Assembly: GCA_025451995.1 (NCBI GenBank) | Contig: JANWJE010000051.1 | Location: 1-42,716, forward strand | Length of the DNA: 42,716 bases | Source of the DNA: Parachlamydiaceae bacterium | GTDB lineage: Bacteria; Chlamydiota; Chlamydiia; Chlamydiales; Parachlamydiaceae | Direction of reading: 5' to 3' | Shown: positions 24,623 to 32,430 of the stretch, in pieces | Layout: the number at the start of each line of letters is the position of its first letter | Numbering within the stretch: position 1 is the stretch's first letter | Made by a program: the position numbers and the translations under genes | The notes under the pieces: generated by a model | Seen by the model: only the letters and a program-made list of their open reading frames with translations | What the model was told of the DNA's origin: nothing | Databases searched by the model: none

Positions 24623-25054
24623 TTAAGTATTCATCACGAGTAGAGCTGTCGGATGAGGATATTTTTCCTTACACCATAGATATTTGTCTAAAAGTTCTTT
24701 AGGAACAGGATCAAGGTTTATGCAAAGCTTAAAACCAAATTTCTTATAAAAGGAAACAAGATGCTCAAACGGAATACAATAAATTGTTTTATTTAAAGGT
24801 GCGCTTTTTAGAAGAAATTCGACTATTGCACTGGCAACTCCATGTTTACGAAATGACTCGAACACGTACATTCCTCCTAATTCAAAATGATCTGAATCTA
24901 TTCTTACCAATCTTCCAATGCCGGCTTTTGAACCCTCTATTTCGCTTATAGCAATGATTTCTTTATCGAAATTAGAGTGGATAAAATCTACATCATCGTA
25001 GCACCTATTGATCCATAGAATTTCTGTATCTTTTGCAGCTCTTACTCTTAGCAT
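24623..25054 (-). CDS. GNAT-family N-acetyltransferase, copy 1
   Basis: 143 aa from ATG 25054 (AGGA upstream), the start shared with its duplicate. GNAT features: ELGGMYVFESFRKHGVASAIVEFLL contains the acetyl-CoA pyrophosphate loop, followed by IYCIPFEHLVSFYKKFGFKLC, the classical strand 5/helix 4 and FY..FGF motif. The acceptor is unknown. It differs from the copy at 29515-29946 by about 14 residues. Last gene of the minus-strand operon beginning at 29231; its start lies about 10 bp after the stop of the upstream gene. Confidence 0.88.
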   Translation of the reverse strand: MLRVRAAKDTEILWINRCYDDVDFIHSNFDKEIIAISEIEGSKAGIGRLVRIDSDHFELGGMYVFESFRKHGVASAIVEFLLKSAPLNKTIYCIPFEHLVSFYKKFGFKLCINLDPVPKELLDKYLWCKEKYPHPTALLVMNT

Positions 25055-25064
25055 TTTTTCCTGC

Positions 25065-26063
25065 TTATATTTCTCTTGGGATATGCCCATACCTTAACAG
25101 GCTATCCTCAATATCTTTTTTGATTTTATCTGGCAATGTTCGTTGAATCTCTTTTGGCATTGCAAAACAATAGTTAGTTAAAGGAGGTGCTTCTTCTGCT
25201 TTACCGTAATGAAAAGGAAAATTCGTAAAAGCAATTAATGCTAAATTTTCATTTGCAGAAAGTAATCTCCGTCTCTTATTTACAGCTTCTTCAATTTGTA
25301 AAAGTGAATTAGTTTTGCCATTATCATCTGAATAAAATGGCAAATTTAAATCGATAAAAATGACCAAGGGAAGGTTTTGGGAATCCTTTTGAAGAGCCTC
25401 TCTCAGTAGATGAGAAACCCCAGTGTATTCTGCATTTGCATCGAAAATTCCCTTTTGATTGAGAACACCATCCCGATGCTTGCTTTTTGCTTCAACAGCA
25501 AACGAAATTTCTGTAAGCCGATGAGTAGCGATAAGTTCACAGGTTGGCACACGAAAAAGGGCATTTTTTGGATTGATCCAATTGACATCGCATCCAGCTC
25601 TTACTAGGCTGGCAGCCATTGCAATTTCATATCTAGCACCCTGAAAACCATTCTTATTTTTCAGTTTTTCTATTAATTTTAATGATTCAGGCAAAGAAAA
25701 TTTATGCTTTAAGCAAAAAAGATCATAACACAGATTTAACCAAAATAAAATTGGGCCTGAGGGATAGATTAAGGGTTGTTCTCCGGTTTCTTTGCTTTTC
25801 AGAAGAATCTGATGTTTGTGCCTTTGATAATAGTCAGCAAACCGAAACATTGCATTTTGTTCATTTTTAGAAGTTTCTTCTTCCTGCTCTATCCACCACG
25901 AATCACCAATAAGATTAATCGCATAATCTTCAATAAATTCGTAGAAAGTGGAATTAGGTGACCCACTCCAAATCTCATTTGCAACAGCTCTCAACCTTTT
26001 TCCATTTGACAACAGGCTTGGTACAAAATGGATATGAGGTTCCATGGATTGTTTTAAAATCAT
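25065..26063 (-). CDS. Unknown protein with a PD-(D/E)XK-nuclease-like core
   Basis: 332 aa. Residues about 140-205 have the order of a restriction-endonuclease fold: a helix ending in ARYEIAMAASLVRAGCDV, a strand with CELIAT, then SFAVEAKSKHRDG, where E-x-K matches the catalytic motif. The C-terminal third carries LVIFIDLNLP and a tail rich in charged helix (TLPDKIKKDIEDSLLRYG). Function is inferred only from these motifs. The start codon overlaps the NUDIX gene stop (ATGA). Met7 (26045) is an alternative, since the truncated duplicate near 30306 begins there. Confidence 0.75.
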   Translation of the reverse strand: MILKQSMEPHIHFVPSLLSNGKRLRAVANEIWSGSPNSTFYEFIEDYAINLIGDSWWIEQEEETSKNEQNAMFRFADYYQRHKHQILLKSKETGEQPLIYPSGPILFWLNLCYDLFCLKHKFSLPESLKLIEKLKNKNGFQGARYEIAMAASLVRAGCDVNWINPKNALFRVPTCELIATHRLTEISFAVEAKSKHRDGVLNQKGIFDANAEYTGVSHLLREALQKDSQNLPLVIFIDLNLPFYSDDNGKTNSLLQIEEAVNKRRRLLSANENLALIAFTNFPFHYGKAEEAPPLTNYCFAMPKEIQRTLPDKIKKDIEDSLLRYGHIPREI

Positions 26064-26935
26064 ATAATTCGTTTATTAACCATCTGGAATTGAGTATATT
26101 TCCAGAGTAAATTGGAGCAATGGTCTTCAGAAAGAGTCTTAGGATCGATCCAAATATGCTCTAACTCTTGCTTTACTTGTTTTTCAGTAGATCGACAGCC
26201 ATTTAACTGATAAATCATTCCAACATGGAAAAATGTGTAAGCTTGATCCGACGCCATAGCAGAGACTTCGACTGTTGTAGTAAGATTATCTATCAATTGC
26301 AAAGAATCAAATTCCATTGCTACTTCTTCCACAAATTCTCGTCGCAATGCCTGCTCTGGAGACTCTCCAAATTCAATGCCTCCACCCGGAAAATCTAGCT
26401 TCCCTGCGTAAGGACCTTTCTTTTGCTGTACTAGCAATATGTTTCCATCTTTTATTGAAACTCCATATACGCCTAATCTTGTTACCTGTTTTTTGATTGC
26501 TGCATCGACTTCATTCTTTAAATCTTTCTTGAGATAGTAAAAACAAGTATTTTTTGCATACCCTGGTCTAGAAAATTCAATCTTAAAGCCCATCTTTTGA
26601 TAGAACTCAGGGGCTTGAAAACTCATCGTTTCCACAAATGCAAAATGGCAATCTTGTTCCTTTCCAAATTCGATAGCATGATTCATTAGCTCACGCGCAA
26701 TTCCTCGGCCTCGATAATGCTTTTCCACAAAAAGGTATTTGATATGCAACTGTCCCCAAAAAGATTGTACGACTATAGCTCCAACAAACTCTTGATCATT
26801 GAAAATTTCGAAAGATATCGGATCTTCCTCTAGACCATTGATACCAGTAGATTCAATAGCCTGCTTTCCAAATCCATCAAAAATTCTCTTCTTAACTTCA
26901 TCACGAAGCTTGTTTTGTTGAATTTGGAATTTCAT
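26060..26935 (-). CDS. GNAT acetyltransferase fused to a NUDIX hydrolase
   Basis: 291 aa. N-terminal GNAT domain (about 1-140): IKYLFVEKHYRGRGIARELM acetyl-CoA loop and APEFYQKMGFKIE. C-terminal NUDIX domain (about 150-291): LDFPGGGIEFGESPEQALRR followed by EFVEEVAME, which together form a complete Nudix box with metal-binding glutamates. NUDIX enzymes cleave nucleoside diphosphates linked to other groups. Fusing one to a GNAT suggests acetylation and hydrolysis of related small molecules, perhaps nucleotide-activated amines, which is inference. Overlaps both neighbours by 4 bp. Confidence 0.9.
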   Translation of the reverse strand: MKFQIQQNKLRDEVKKRIFDGFGKQAIESTGINGLEEDPISFEIFNDQEFVGAIVVQSFWGQLHIKYLFVEKHYRGRGIARELMNHAIEFGKEQDCHFAFVETMSFQAPEFYQKMGFKIEFSRPGYAKNTCFYYLKKDLKNEVDAAIKKQVTRLGVYGVSIKDGNILLVQQKKGPYAGKLDFPGGGIEFGESPEQALRREFVEEVAMEFDSLQLIDNLTTTVEVSAMASDQAYTFFHVGMIYQLNGCRSTEKQVKQELEHIWIDPKTLSEDHCSNLLWKYTQFQMVNKRII

Positions 26936-27885
26936 AGTCTTTTTCCCATAGCAATATCATGAATACTTGGAGGTTCACCGCTCGGGTCTTCAAAAGGCAT
27001 TTCTGAATAGCCGTTTCTGCTATAAAAGCTGACGACATTTGGTCTTGCTTCATCATGAAGCGACTTGATCCCCTGCCTTTTCAGCCATTGCTCGCATAGG
27101 TGTAAAAACTGGCTTCCTAATCCATGCTGCCTATATTTTTCATCAATGACAATGATTCGCAATGCTGTCCTATGCTCGGGCCAAAATTGAATATGAGCAT
27201 ATCCAATGATTTCGACTCCTTGATAAAGAACCAGATGAACGTGATCTGGATGATCAAATGTCCATGTATACGGATCTGAAATCGATAGAGGATCAAAAAA
27301 GTATTTATTTCTTAATTGCTTGGCGACTTCCCATTCAGCATAGTGGGTGCATTTCATCATGCGAATGCGATTGAAGCTTGCTGCTTGAAGAATTTTTTGA
27401 ATGAAAGCGTCTTTACCTAGGTTATACCCTGTAAAAAGAGAATTATTCTTCTCATAGGAAGACTCTTCCTTGAGAAGAGCTTCTTTAAGTTTGCTATATT
27501 CGTCTCGCGCGTTTGGATGCTGGCGTAAGTAATCTCTAAATAGAAGGTTTAGCTCGATTTCTGCGTGACCTTCTTCATAAACATGAAGATTTGTTTCAGC
27601 TCCTTCTGATCGATTAAAGTAAAATCGCATGGGGATGTTATACTCGCCCTTATACTTGAAGCCTAAGTTTTCAAGAGGTTGGATCACCTTCTCTGGATTC
27701 TTAACAACACCTATCATATCAATTACCGGCTTTGCGGAAAGACCTGGCACCGAAGTAGAGCCGACGTGATGAATAGCGATGCAGTTTGATCCTAGAACTT
27801 GTTTAATTTTGGATGCTTCCTGCTCAAAAATTTGAGGCCAGTCTGAATTGTACGATGTAACAATGATCTTTTTTATCTTTTTCAT
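26932..27885 (-). CDS. GrpB (UPF0157) domain fused to GNAT acetyltransferase
   Basis: 317 aa. Residues about 1-165 are a GrpB/UPF0157 nucleotidyltransferase-fold domain: VTSYNSDWPQIFEQEASKI, HHVGSTSVPGLSAKPVIDM, NLHVYEEGHAEIELNLLFRDYLR. Residues about 175-317 are a GNAT domain: IIVIDEKYRQHGLGSQFLH and VVSFYSRNGYSE. GrpB proteins are poorly characterised and have the GSTSVPGL-type nucleotide-binding loop. The combination suggests a small-molecule modifying enzyme or resistance factor. Overlaps the AlbA/HTH gene upstream and GNAT-NUDIX gene downstream by 4 bp each. Confidence 0.9.
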   Translation of the reverse strand: MKKIKKIIVTSYNSDWPQIFEQEASKIKQVLGSNCIAIHHVGSTSVPGLSAKPVIDMIGVVKNPEKVIQPLENLGFKYKGEYNIPMRFYFNRSEGAETNLHVYEEGHAEIELNLLFRDYLRQHPNARDEYSKLKEALLKEESSYEKNNSLFTGYNLGKDAFIQKILQAASFNRIRMMKCTHYAEWEVAKQLRNKYFFDPLSISDPYTWTFDHPDHVHLVLYQGVEIIGYAHIQFWPEHRTALRIIVIDEKYRQHGLGSQFLHLCEQWLKRQGIKSLHDEARPNVVSFYSRNGYSEMPFEDPSGEPPSIHDIAMGKRL

Positions 27886-29231
27886 GATGAATGTCTTGCT
27901 GCAATGTAAGACGCGCTTGGGTCATTTTCTGAAGTTCCAATGCGTACAATAATTCCTTCTTCTTGAAGTTGTTTTAGACGAATCCTAGTTGTCCGAGCAG
28001 ATACTCCCCAAAGTTTCATCGCCAATTTAGCGCTAATAGCATTCTCTTTTTTCAAATATTCGAGGAGGACTTCCCCCCATGAATTGACGACTATTTCTTT
28101 AATTTGTTCCGAGTAGAGCGTCAGTCTAAATTGGTTATTTAATTCCTCGATAAGGGGAGGTTTGAGTCCCTGGGTTTTGCAAGCCTCTACAATACGGCGC
28201 AGTCCAGATCCCCACTGTTCTGTGAGGTGTAATTCGCGAAAAACACGGGCAATGACACGATTCCTGATTCTTGAGGAACCAGCAAGAGCTTTTTCAATCG
28301 TTTGCCCAAACGGAAGCCCTCCAGGATTTGTAAACTCTATGCGATCGTTAAAAATAGCGACTTGAATATGACATCCGGTCATTGCGTAGTCTGTATGTAG
28401 CAGGGCATTAATCACAGCTTCTCGAATAGCTACTGGAGGGTATTGCAAAACGTCTATACGTTGCATACGACCAATTTGACCTTCTTTTGAGACGTTTCGT
28501 TCAATGAAAGCGATAATAAGATCTGCCGTCAGAGGAAGCGGAGAATTTATATCAATTTGATCTAGAATTTTCTCCCTAGTTGATCCAGCAAAACGTGCGC
28601 ATCGGACCTGTGAATCGGGAAAAAGCTGCAAACGGTTTATTCCGAATAGAAGAATACCCCCATTGCTCGGATATTTCTTGCCACTCCGAGAGGTTTCGAC
28701 ACCCAGATTTTCAAGAGCCTGTACCGTCGGCCTTTTTCCTACCCAGTCAAAAACATTTTTCATAACTTCTGAATCTAAATGTCCTTCCGGATGAGGAAGT
28801 TCATCATAGGTAATCTTCTTAGCTAAAAGACGTAATGAGTCGAGCATCTCAGCATCAACTGAGCGATTTGTAGATCCAAAGCGCACATAAACACCCCGTT
28901 CTGGTCCCTCTGATTTCAAATAATAAGGACCTATACTGTGAGGCACGTGAATAATTAACAACTCTTTGCCGCGAATCGATTGAACTTCTATATCAGGGGT
29001 CAGAAGAGGAAAGATGCTATCTGTAATCGCATTAGCCAGCCGCTCTTCCTCCGATAGGATTTCAGGGAGGCCCACGAGAACTTTTGTCTTATCTTTTACC
29101 CCAATAATAATCGTACCGCCTGCGCTATTTGCGAAGGCGACTACGGTCTTCATTATACCGCCCAAAGAACGAGCTGTTTCTTTGAACTCAATTGTTTTGC
29201 CTTCATTCTCGGCGAGTAGTTGTTCAATCAT
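27882..29231 (-). CDS. AlbA/Schlafen-type ATP-binding protein with HATPase-like and winged-helix domains
   Basis: 449 aa. The N-terminal AlbA_2 (Schlafen-like) domain begins EGKTIEFKETARSL and includes VVAFANSAGGTIIIGVKD and VYVRFGSTNRS. A central GHKL/HATPase_c_4-like region has REAVINALLHTDYAMTGCHI and FTNPGGLPFG. The last 60 residues form a winged helix (KENAISAKLAMKLWGVSART). Such proteins are common next to mobile elements and are annotated as transcriptional regulators or RecG-like helicases. Some Schlafen-family members act in antiviral defence. First gene of a five-gene operon. Palindromes lie directly upstream, suggesting autoregulation (inference). Confidence 0.9.
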   Translation of the reverse strand: MIEQLLAENEGKTIEFKETARSLGGIMKTVVAFANSAGGTIIIGVKDKTKVLVGLPEILSEEERLANAITDSIFPLLTPDIEVQSIRGKELLIIHVPHSIGPYYLKSEGPERGVYVRFGSTNRSVDAEMLDSLRLLAKKITYDELPHPEGHLDSEVMKNVFDWVGKRPTVQALENLGVETSRSGKKYPSNGGILLFGINRLQLFPDSQVRCARFAGSTREKILDQIDINSPLPLTADLIIAFIERNVSKEGQIGRMQRIDVLQYPPVAIREAVINALLHTDYAMTGCHIQVAIFNDRIEFTNPGGLPFGQTIEKALAGSSRIRNRVIARVFRELHLTEQWGSGLRRIVEACKTQGLKPPLIEELNNQFRLTLYSEQIKEIVVNSWGEVLLEYLKKENAISAKLAMKLWGVSARTTRIRLKQLQEEGIIVRIGTSENDPSASYIAARHSS

Positions 29232-29247
29232 AATGGCGTAATAATAG

Positions 29248-29300
29248 CATAGCTATGCATTTTACTGTGCAGTACTATGCATAAAAAAACTGCATAGCTG
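29248..29300 (-). promoter_or_regulatory. Candidate operator cluster upstream of the AlbA/HTH operon
   Basis: A perfect 12-bp palindrome GCATAGCTATGC (29248-29259) lies 17 bp upstream of the ATG. The half-site recurs as CTATGC (29277-29282) and GCATAGCT (29293-29300), with near-palindrome ACTGTGCAGT (29265-29274) between. Three related sites in 50 bp in front of an operon whose first product has a winged helix is the usual layout of an autoregulatory operator. A TATTAT hexamer on the minus strand (29242-29247) may be the -10 element. Confidence 0.55.
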
Positions 29301-29442
29301 TCATAAGCTATTGATTTTAGATAAAATAAGACAAATATTTTTTTTCTGCTGCCAACGAAAATAAATCTACTAAGATATATTGTGGAGATGATTTTTTGCG
29401 AGGCAGAATAAGGCTAAATGAGACTGGATAAAACAGGAAAAA

Positions 29443-29498
29443 ACTTGCATGGGGTGCAAGGGGTAGGAGGTTCGAATCCTCCCACTCAGATTCTTTTT
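29443..29498 (+). repeat. Direct repeat, right copy: 3' fragment of tRNA-Pro
   Basis: Repeats 23087-23142 with one mismatch. It covers the anticodon arm, variable loop, T arm and 3' acceptor strand of tRNA-Pro (29443-29490) plus eight flanking bases, but has no 5' half, so it cannot make a tRNA. With the intact gene it brackets about 6.3 kb of accessory genes. The 29301-29442 part of this gap shows nothing else. Confidence 0.85.
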
Positions 29499-29514
29499 TC
29501 CTTCGGACATTTGA

Positions 29515-29946
29515 CTAAGTGTTTAAAATAAGCAGAGCAGTTGGTTGAGGATATTTTTCTTTACACCATAAATATTTGTTTAAAAGTTCTTTAGGAACAG
29601 GATCAAGGTCCATGCAAAGCTTAAAACCAAATCTCTTATAAAAAGGAACAAGATGCTCAAACGGAATACAATAAATCGTTTTATTTAAAGATGCGCTTTT
29701 TAGAAGAAATTCGACTATTGCACTGGCAACTCCATGTTTACGAAAAGACTCGAACACGTACATCCCACCTAATTCAAAATGATCTGAATCTATTCTTACC
29801 AATCTTCCAATACCTGCTTTTGACCCCTCTATTTCGCCTATAGCAATAATTTCTTTATCGAAGTTAGAGTGGACAAAATCTACTTCATCATAGCACCTAT
29901 TAATCCATTGAATTTCTGTATCTTTTGCAGCTCTTACTGTTAGCAT
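29515..29946 (-). CDS. GNAT-family N-acetyltransferase, copy 2
   Basis: 143 aa, the paralogue of 24623-25054 with roughly 90% identity and the same start context (AGGAAAAAATG). The acetyl-CoA loop FRKHGVASAIVEFLL and the FYKRFGFKLC motif are unchanged, so the copy is probably functional. It lies immediately right of the tRNA-Pro fragment and is followed upstream by a wrecked copy of the PD-(D/E)XK-like gene, so at least two adjacent genes were duplicated together. Confidence 0.88.
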   Translation of the reverse strand: MLTVRAAKDTEIQWINRCYDEVDFVHSNFDKEIIAIGEIEGSKAGIGRLVRIDSDHFELGGMYVFESFRKHGVASAIVEFLLKSASLNKTIYCIPFEHLVPFYKRFGFKLCMDLDPVPKELLNKYLWCKEKYPQPTALLILNT

Positions 29947-29956
29947 TTTTTCCTAC

Positions 29957-30306
29957 TTATATTTCTCTTGGGATATATCCATACCTTAACAGACTATCCT
30001 CGATATCTTTTTTGATTTTTTCTGGCAATGTCCGCTGAATCTCCTTTGGCATTGCAAAACAATGATTAGTCAAAGGAGGAACCTCCTCCTCCTTACCGTA
30101 ATGAAAAGGAAAATTCGTAAAAACAATTAATGCTAACTGCTCATTAGCCAACAGTAATCGTTGTCTCTTATATACAGCTTCTTCAATTTACTGAAACATT
30201 GCATTTTGTTCATCTTTAGCGGTTGCTTCCTCATCTCATTTGCAACAGCCCCCAGCCTTCTTTTATTGGACAACAGGCTTGGTATAAAATTGATATGAGA
30301 TTCCAT
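29957..30306 (-). pseudogene. Remnant of a second copy of the PD-(D/E)XK-like gene
   Basis: Aligns to 25065-26045 with two internal deletions. The 5' end (MESHINFIPSLLSNKRRL) is intact, about 85-90 bp are missing after ANEM, and about 540 bp are missing in the middle, removing the E-x-K region entirely. The C-terminal 60 residues (LALIVFTNFPFHYG ... LLRYGYIPREI) survive, in a different frame. It cannot make the full protein. Confidence 0.85.
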
Positions 30307-30316
30307 GAAAGGATGC

Positions 30317-31030
30317 CTATTGATGGATTTTATCTCCAGGATGGCGCAAGAGGTCATCGACGGCGGATAAATAAAAATTCATCTGTCCGGTATCCCTAGA
30401 ATCAAAAGCAGTGACTTTTAGCTCGATCACAAAATAACAACGCAATTTCAAATGATAAAATAGCAAATCAATCAGATGATCTTCACCTTCTACCTCGATC
30501 TTATATTGCCTACCGACAAAAGCAAAACCATCACCTAATTCCAGTAAAAATTTTTGGATATGGTCTATAAGACCTTGTTCTAGCTCACTTTCTCGATGTT
30601 TTTTATCCAATGCGAGAAACGAAAAATTGTAAGGATCTTTAAGAATTTACTCAGCCAAGTCCGATTGAGGAATTGGCAGTGTTTGCTTAAAATTGGTAAT
30701 GGCCTTTCCTTGGCGTTTATAGAGATCTGATTCAATCCACATTTCAAGAATGCTACAACTCCAGCCATTTTCAATTGTTTGCTGGATGTACCATTTTCGT
30801 TGATCATCTTCTTCTAATTTATCCAAAATAATCATATTATGACCCCACGGAATTTGCGCAGCTGCTGCTGCGTAATTCTCTTCAGCGTAAGAAACGGCAA
30901 ATTTTCTCATGTATTGAAGATTGCGGACTGAAAAACCTGAAATGTGAGGAAACTCTTCTTTTAAATCCCTAGCAAGACGTTCGAGTGTCTTTGCTCCCCA
31001 TCCTTCATCATTAACTTTTTCCAAAAACAT
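30317..31030 (-). pseudogene. Broken YhcG/DUF1016-type PDDEXK nuclease
   Basis: The upstream piece (31030-30647) has the DUF1016 N-domain: EGWGAKTLERLARDLKEEFP, SGFSVRNLQYMRKF, QIPWGHNMIILDKL. After an in-frame TAA at 30647-30649, replacing the codon expected in the family sequence, the frame continues into the nuclease domain: LEQGLIDHIQKFLLELGDGF, GEDHLIDLLFYHLKLRCYFV with IELK giving the D...E-x-K, and QMNFYLSAVDDLLRHP. About 50 N-terminal residues and the normal C-terminus are missing. YhcG-family proteins occur with restriction-modification and mobile elements. Loss by one nonsense mutation plus end truncations. Confidence 0.85.
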
Positions 31031-31223
31031 TTTACATGTACGCCAATAGAGTTTGGGTTTAGTTGGTAATCAAAAATCTCTAAAAACCTGAATTAACAAG
31101 CATAAATTATGACAGAGAAATGATAAGTGACTAGGTGAATAAAGAAATTGGGTACCCTTAATTTTTGATCTCATTTTTGAGAAGACAGGGTTTTAATGTT
31201 TTTTCTTTTTTTCACAGCCTCTG

Positions 31224-31291
31224 CCTGTGCCCGATTAAGTTATTTTGGTAAGAATCGGTGTCTAATCGGGAAGGGGCGGGACAGGCACAGG
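31224..31291. repeat. Nested inverted repeats downstream of the first J-domain gene
   Basis: Outer arms CCTGTGCC (31224-31231) and GGCACAGG (31284-31291), inner arms CCGATTA (31231-31237) and TAATCGG (31263-31269), separated on the right by a GC-rich insert. It lies just downstream of the minus-strand gene ending at 31312. It may act as its terminator, though the T-tract is poor. The rest of the gap 31031-31311 shows no gene. Confidence 0.45.
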
Positions 31292-31311
31292 ATTTTAGTT
31301 TCGAAAAAGGT

Positions 31312-32205
31312 CTATTGTAATAATAACTTTCTTTGAAGTTGTTTGGAAGTGGATTGATCATATCCTGCTTCACCTTTGAAGATAAACCCCTCTTCTTCGG
31401 CCTTCTCTTTTAATTGGTGAAACTCCCGGTATAAATTCCACGAGCGGGAAAGCTTAACAAATTCGGCCTCAGATCCTTTTTTATCGGGATGAACTTTCAA
31501 TGCTTGTTTTTTATAAACTTTGTTAAGCTCTTCAAACTTGCTCGTTTCTATTTCTTCTTTGGATAGATTAAATTTCTCAGAAAGAAGTTCTATGCTCTTT
31601 TGATAGACCAAAAAGACAAATTTGGCTTTATTTTCTTTTACTTTTTTAATCACTTTGTCTGCCCAAGCAGAGGTATCCCCCGGGAAATAAAATTTTGAAT
31701 CTAAAAAAACGAGACACGCCTTGATGTATAAATTGTTTAACGCTGAAAAAATGCGTTTGATTAATCCCTTGAGTCCGCAAAAATGCTTTTTCTTAACGTG
31801 GCCGCACATTTTTTCCAATCCAGTAATATCAATAGTTTCGATTTCTTCATGATAATATTCACTCATAGAACCCGTTTCTATGATCTCTTCCATCTTTTTT
31901 TTATCTATCAAAATACTTTTGGCAAGGAGGTCTGCGATCGTGATGAGTTGAGTAAAAGAAAGTTTTTCTATAACAGCAAACTTTTTAAAAAATTCGACTT
32001 GTTTTTTTGAATCTCTAAGATAATATGTCCCCGGTGAATAGTCATTTTGACCGTCATTTTCCTCTAAGGAATTCGTAGATCCGAGGCGAAAATCTTTCTC
32101 CGAAGTGATCAACCAAATGTAGCTTTTTGCTTTTTTTTCAGAAAAAAGAGAAAAATAATCTTTAACAGAGATTGTATCTATATTAAATAAATTTAAAGAA
32201 ACCAT
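31312..32205 (-). CDS. C-terminal J-domain protein, paralogue 1 (possible effector)
   Basis: 297 aa, no signal peptide. Near the C-terminus, LSKEEIETSKFEELNKVYKK followed by QALKVHPDKKG carries the J-domain helix II and HPD tripeptide (residues 239-241), the Hsp70-stimulating motif. Residues about 144-186 (GLKGLIKRIFSALNN ... FYFPGDTSAWADKVI) are shared with the neighbour at 32431. The N-terminal 140 residues differ between the two. The J-domain at the far C-terminus and a non-chaperone N-terminus differ from DnaJ; host Hsp70 or own DnaK recruitment are both possible. Family not recognised. Confidence 0.75.
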   Translation of the reverse strand: MVSLNLFNIDTISVKDYFSLFSEKKAKSYIWLITSEKDFRLGSTNSLEENDGQNDYSPGTYYLRDSKKQVEFFKKFAVIEKLSFTQLITIADLLAKSILIDKKKMEEIIETGSMSEYYHEEIETIDITGLEKMCGHVKKKHFCGLKGLIKRIFSALNNLYIKACLVFLDSKFYFPGDTSAWADKVIKKVKENKAKFVFLVYQKSIELLSEKFNLSKEEIETSKFEELNKVYKKQALKVHPDKKGSEAEFVKLSRSWNLYREFHQLKEKAEEEGFIFKGEAGYDQSTSKQLQRKLLLQ

Positions 32206-32430
32206 ATTATCTCCAATTATTAATAAGTGATTATACTTTTTTTTGTAAAAAAAGTCTATATTTATTTATTATTTTAAAAACAAAGCATGTTCGTTAATAA
32301 ATTAATTTTAGTAGAAAAGCTGATTGGATATGAGAAAAATTAAAACATAGAAAAAGTGTTGGGGTCATTGCAAAAGACTCGTGAACTGAAAAAAGAATCT
32401 TAATGTCGTTATTGTCCTTTTTAGTCCATT

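Noticed and set aside
24623-29231. Classical toxin-antitoxin (GNAT toxin with DUF1778/RHH antitoxin)
   Set aside because: No ribbon-helix-helix antitoxin gene is adjacent to any GNAT gene; the gene sizes and fusions do not match.
29443-29490. Second tRNA-Pro gene
   Set aside because: Only the 3' part is present; no D arm or 5' acceptor strand, so it cannot fold as a tRNA.
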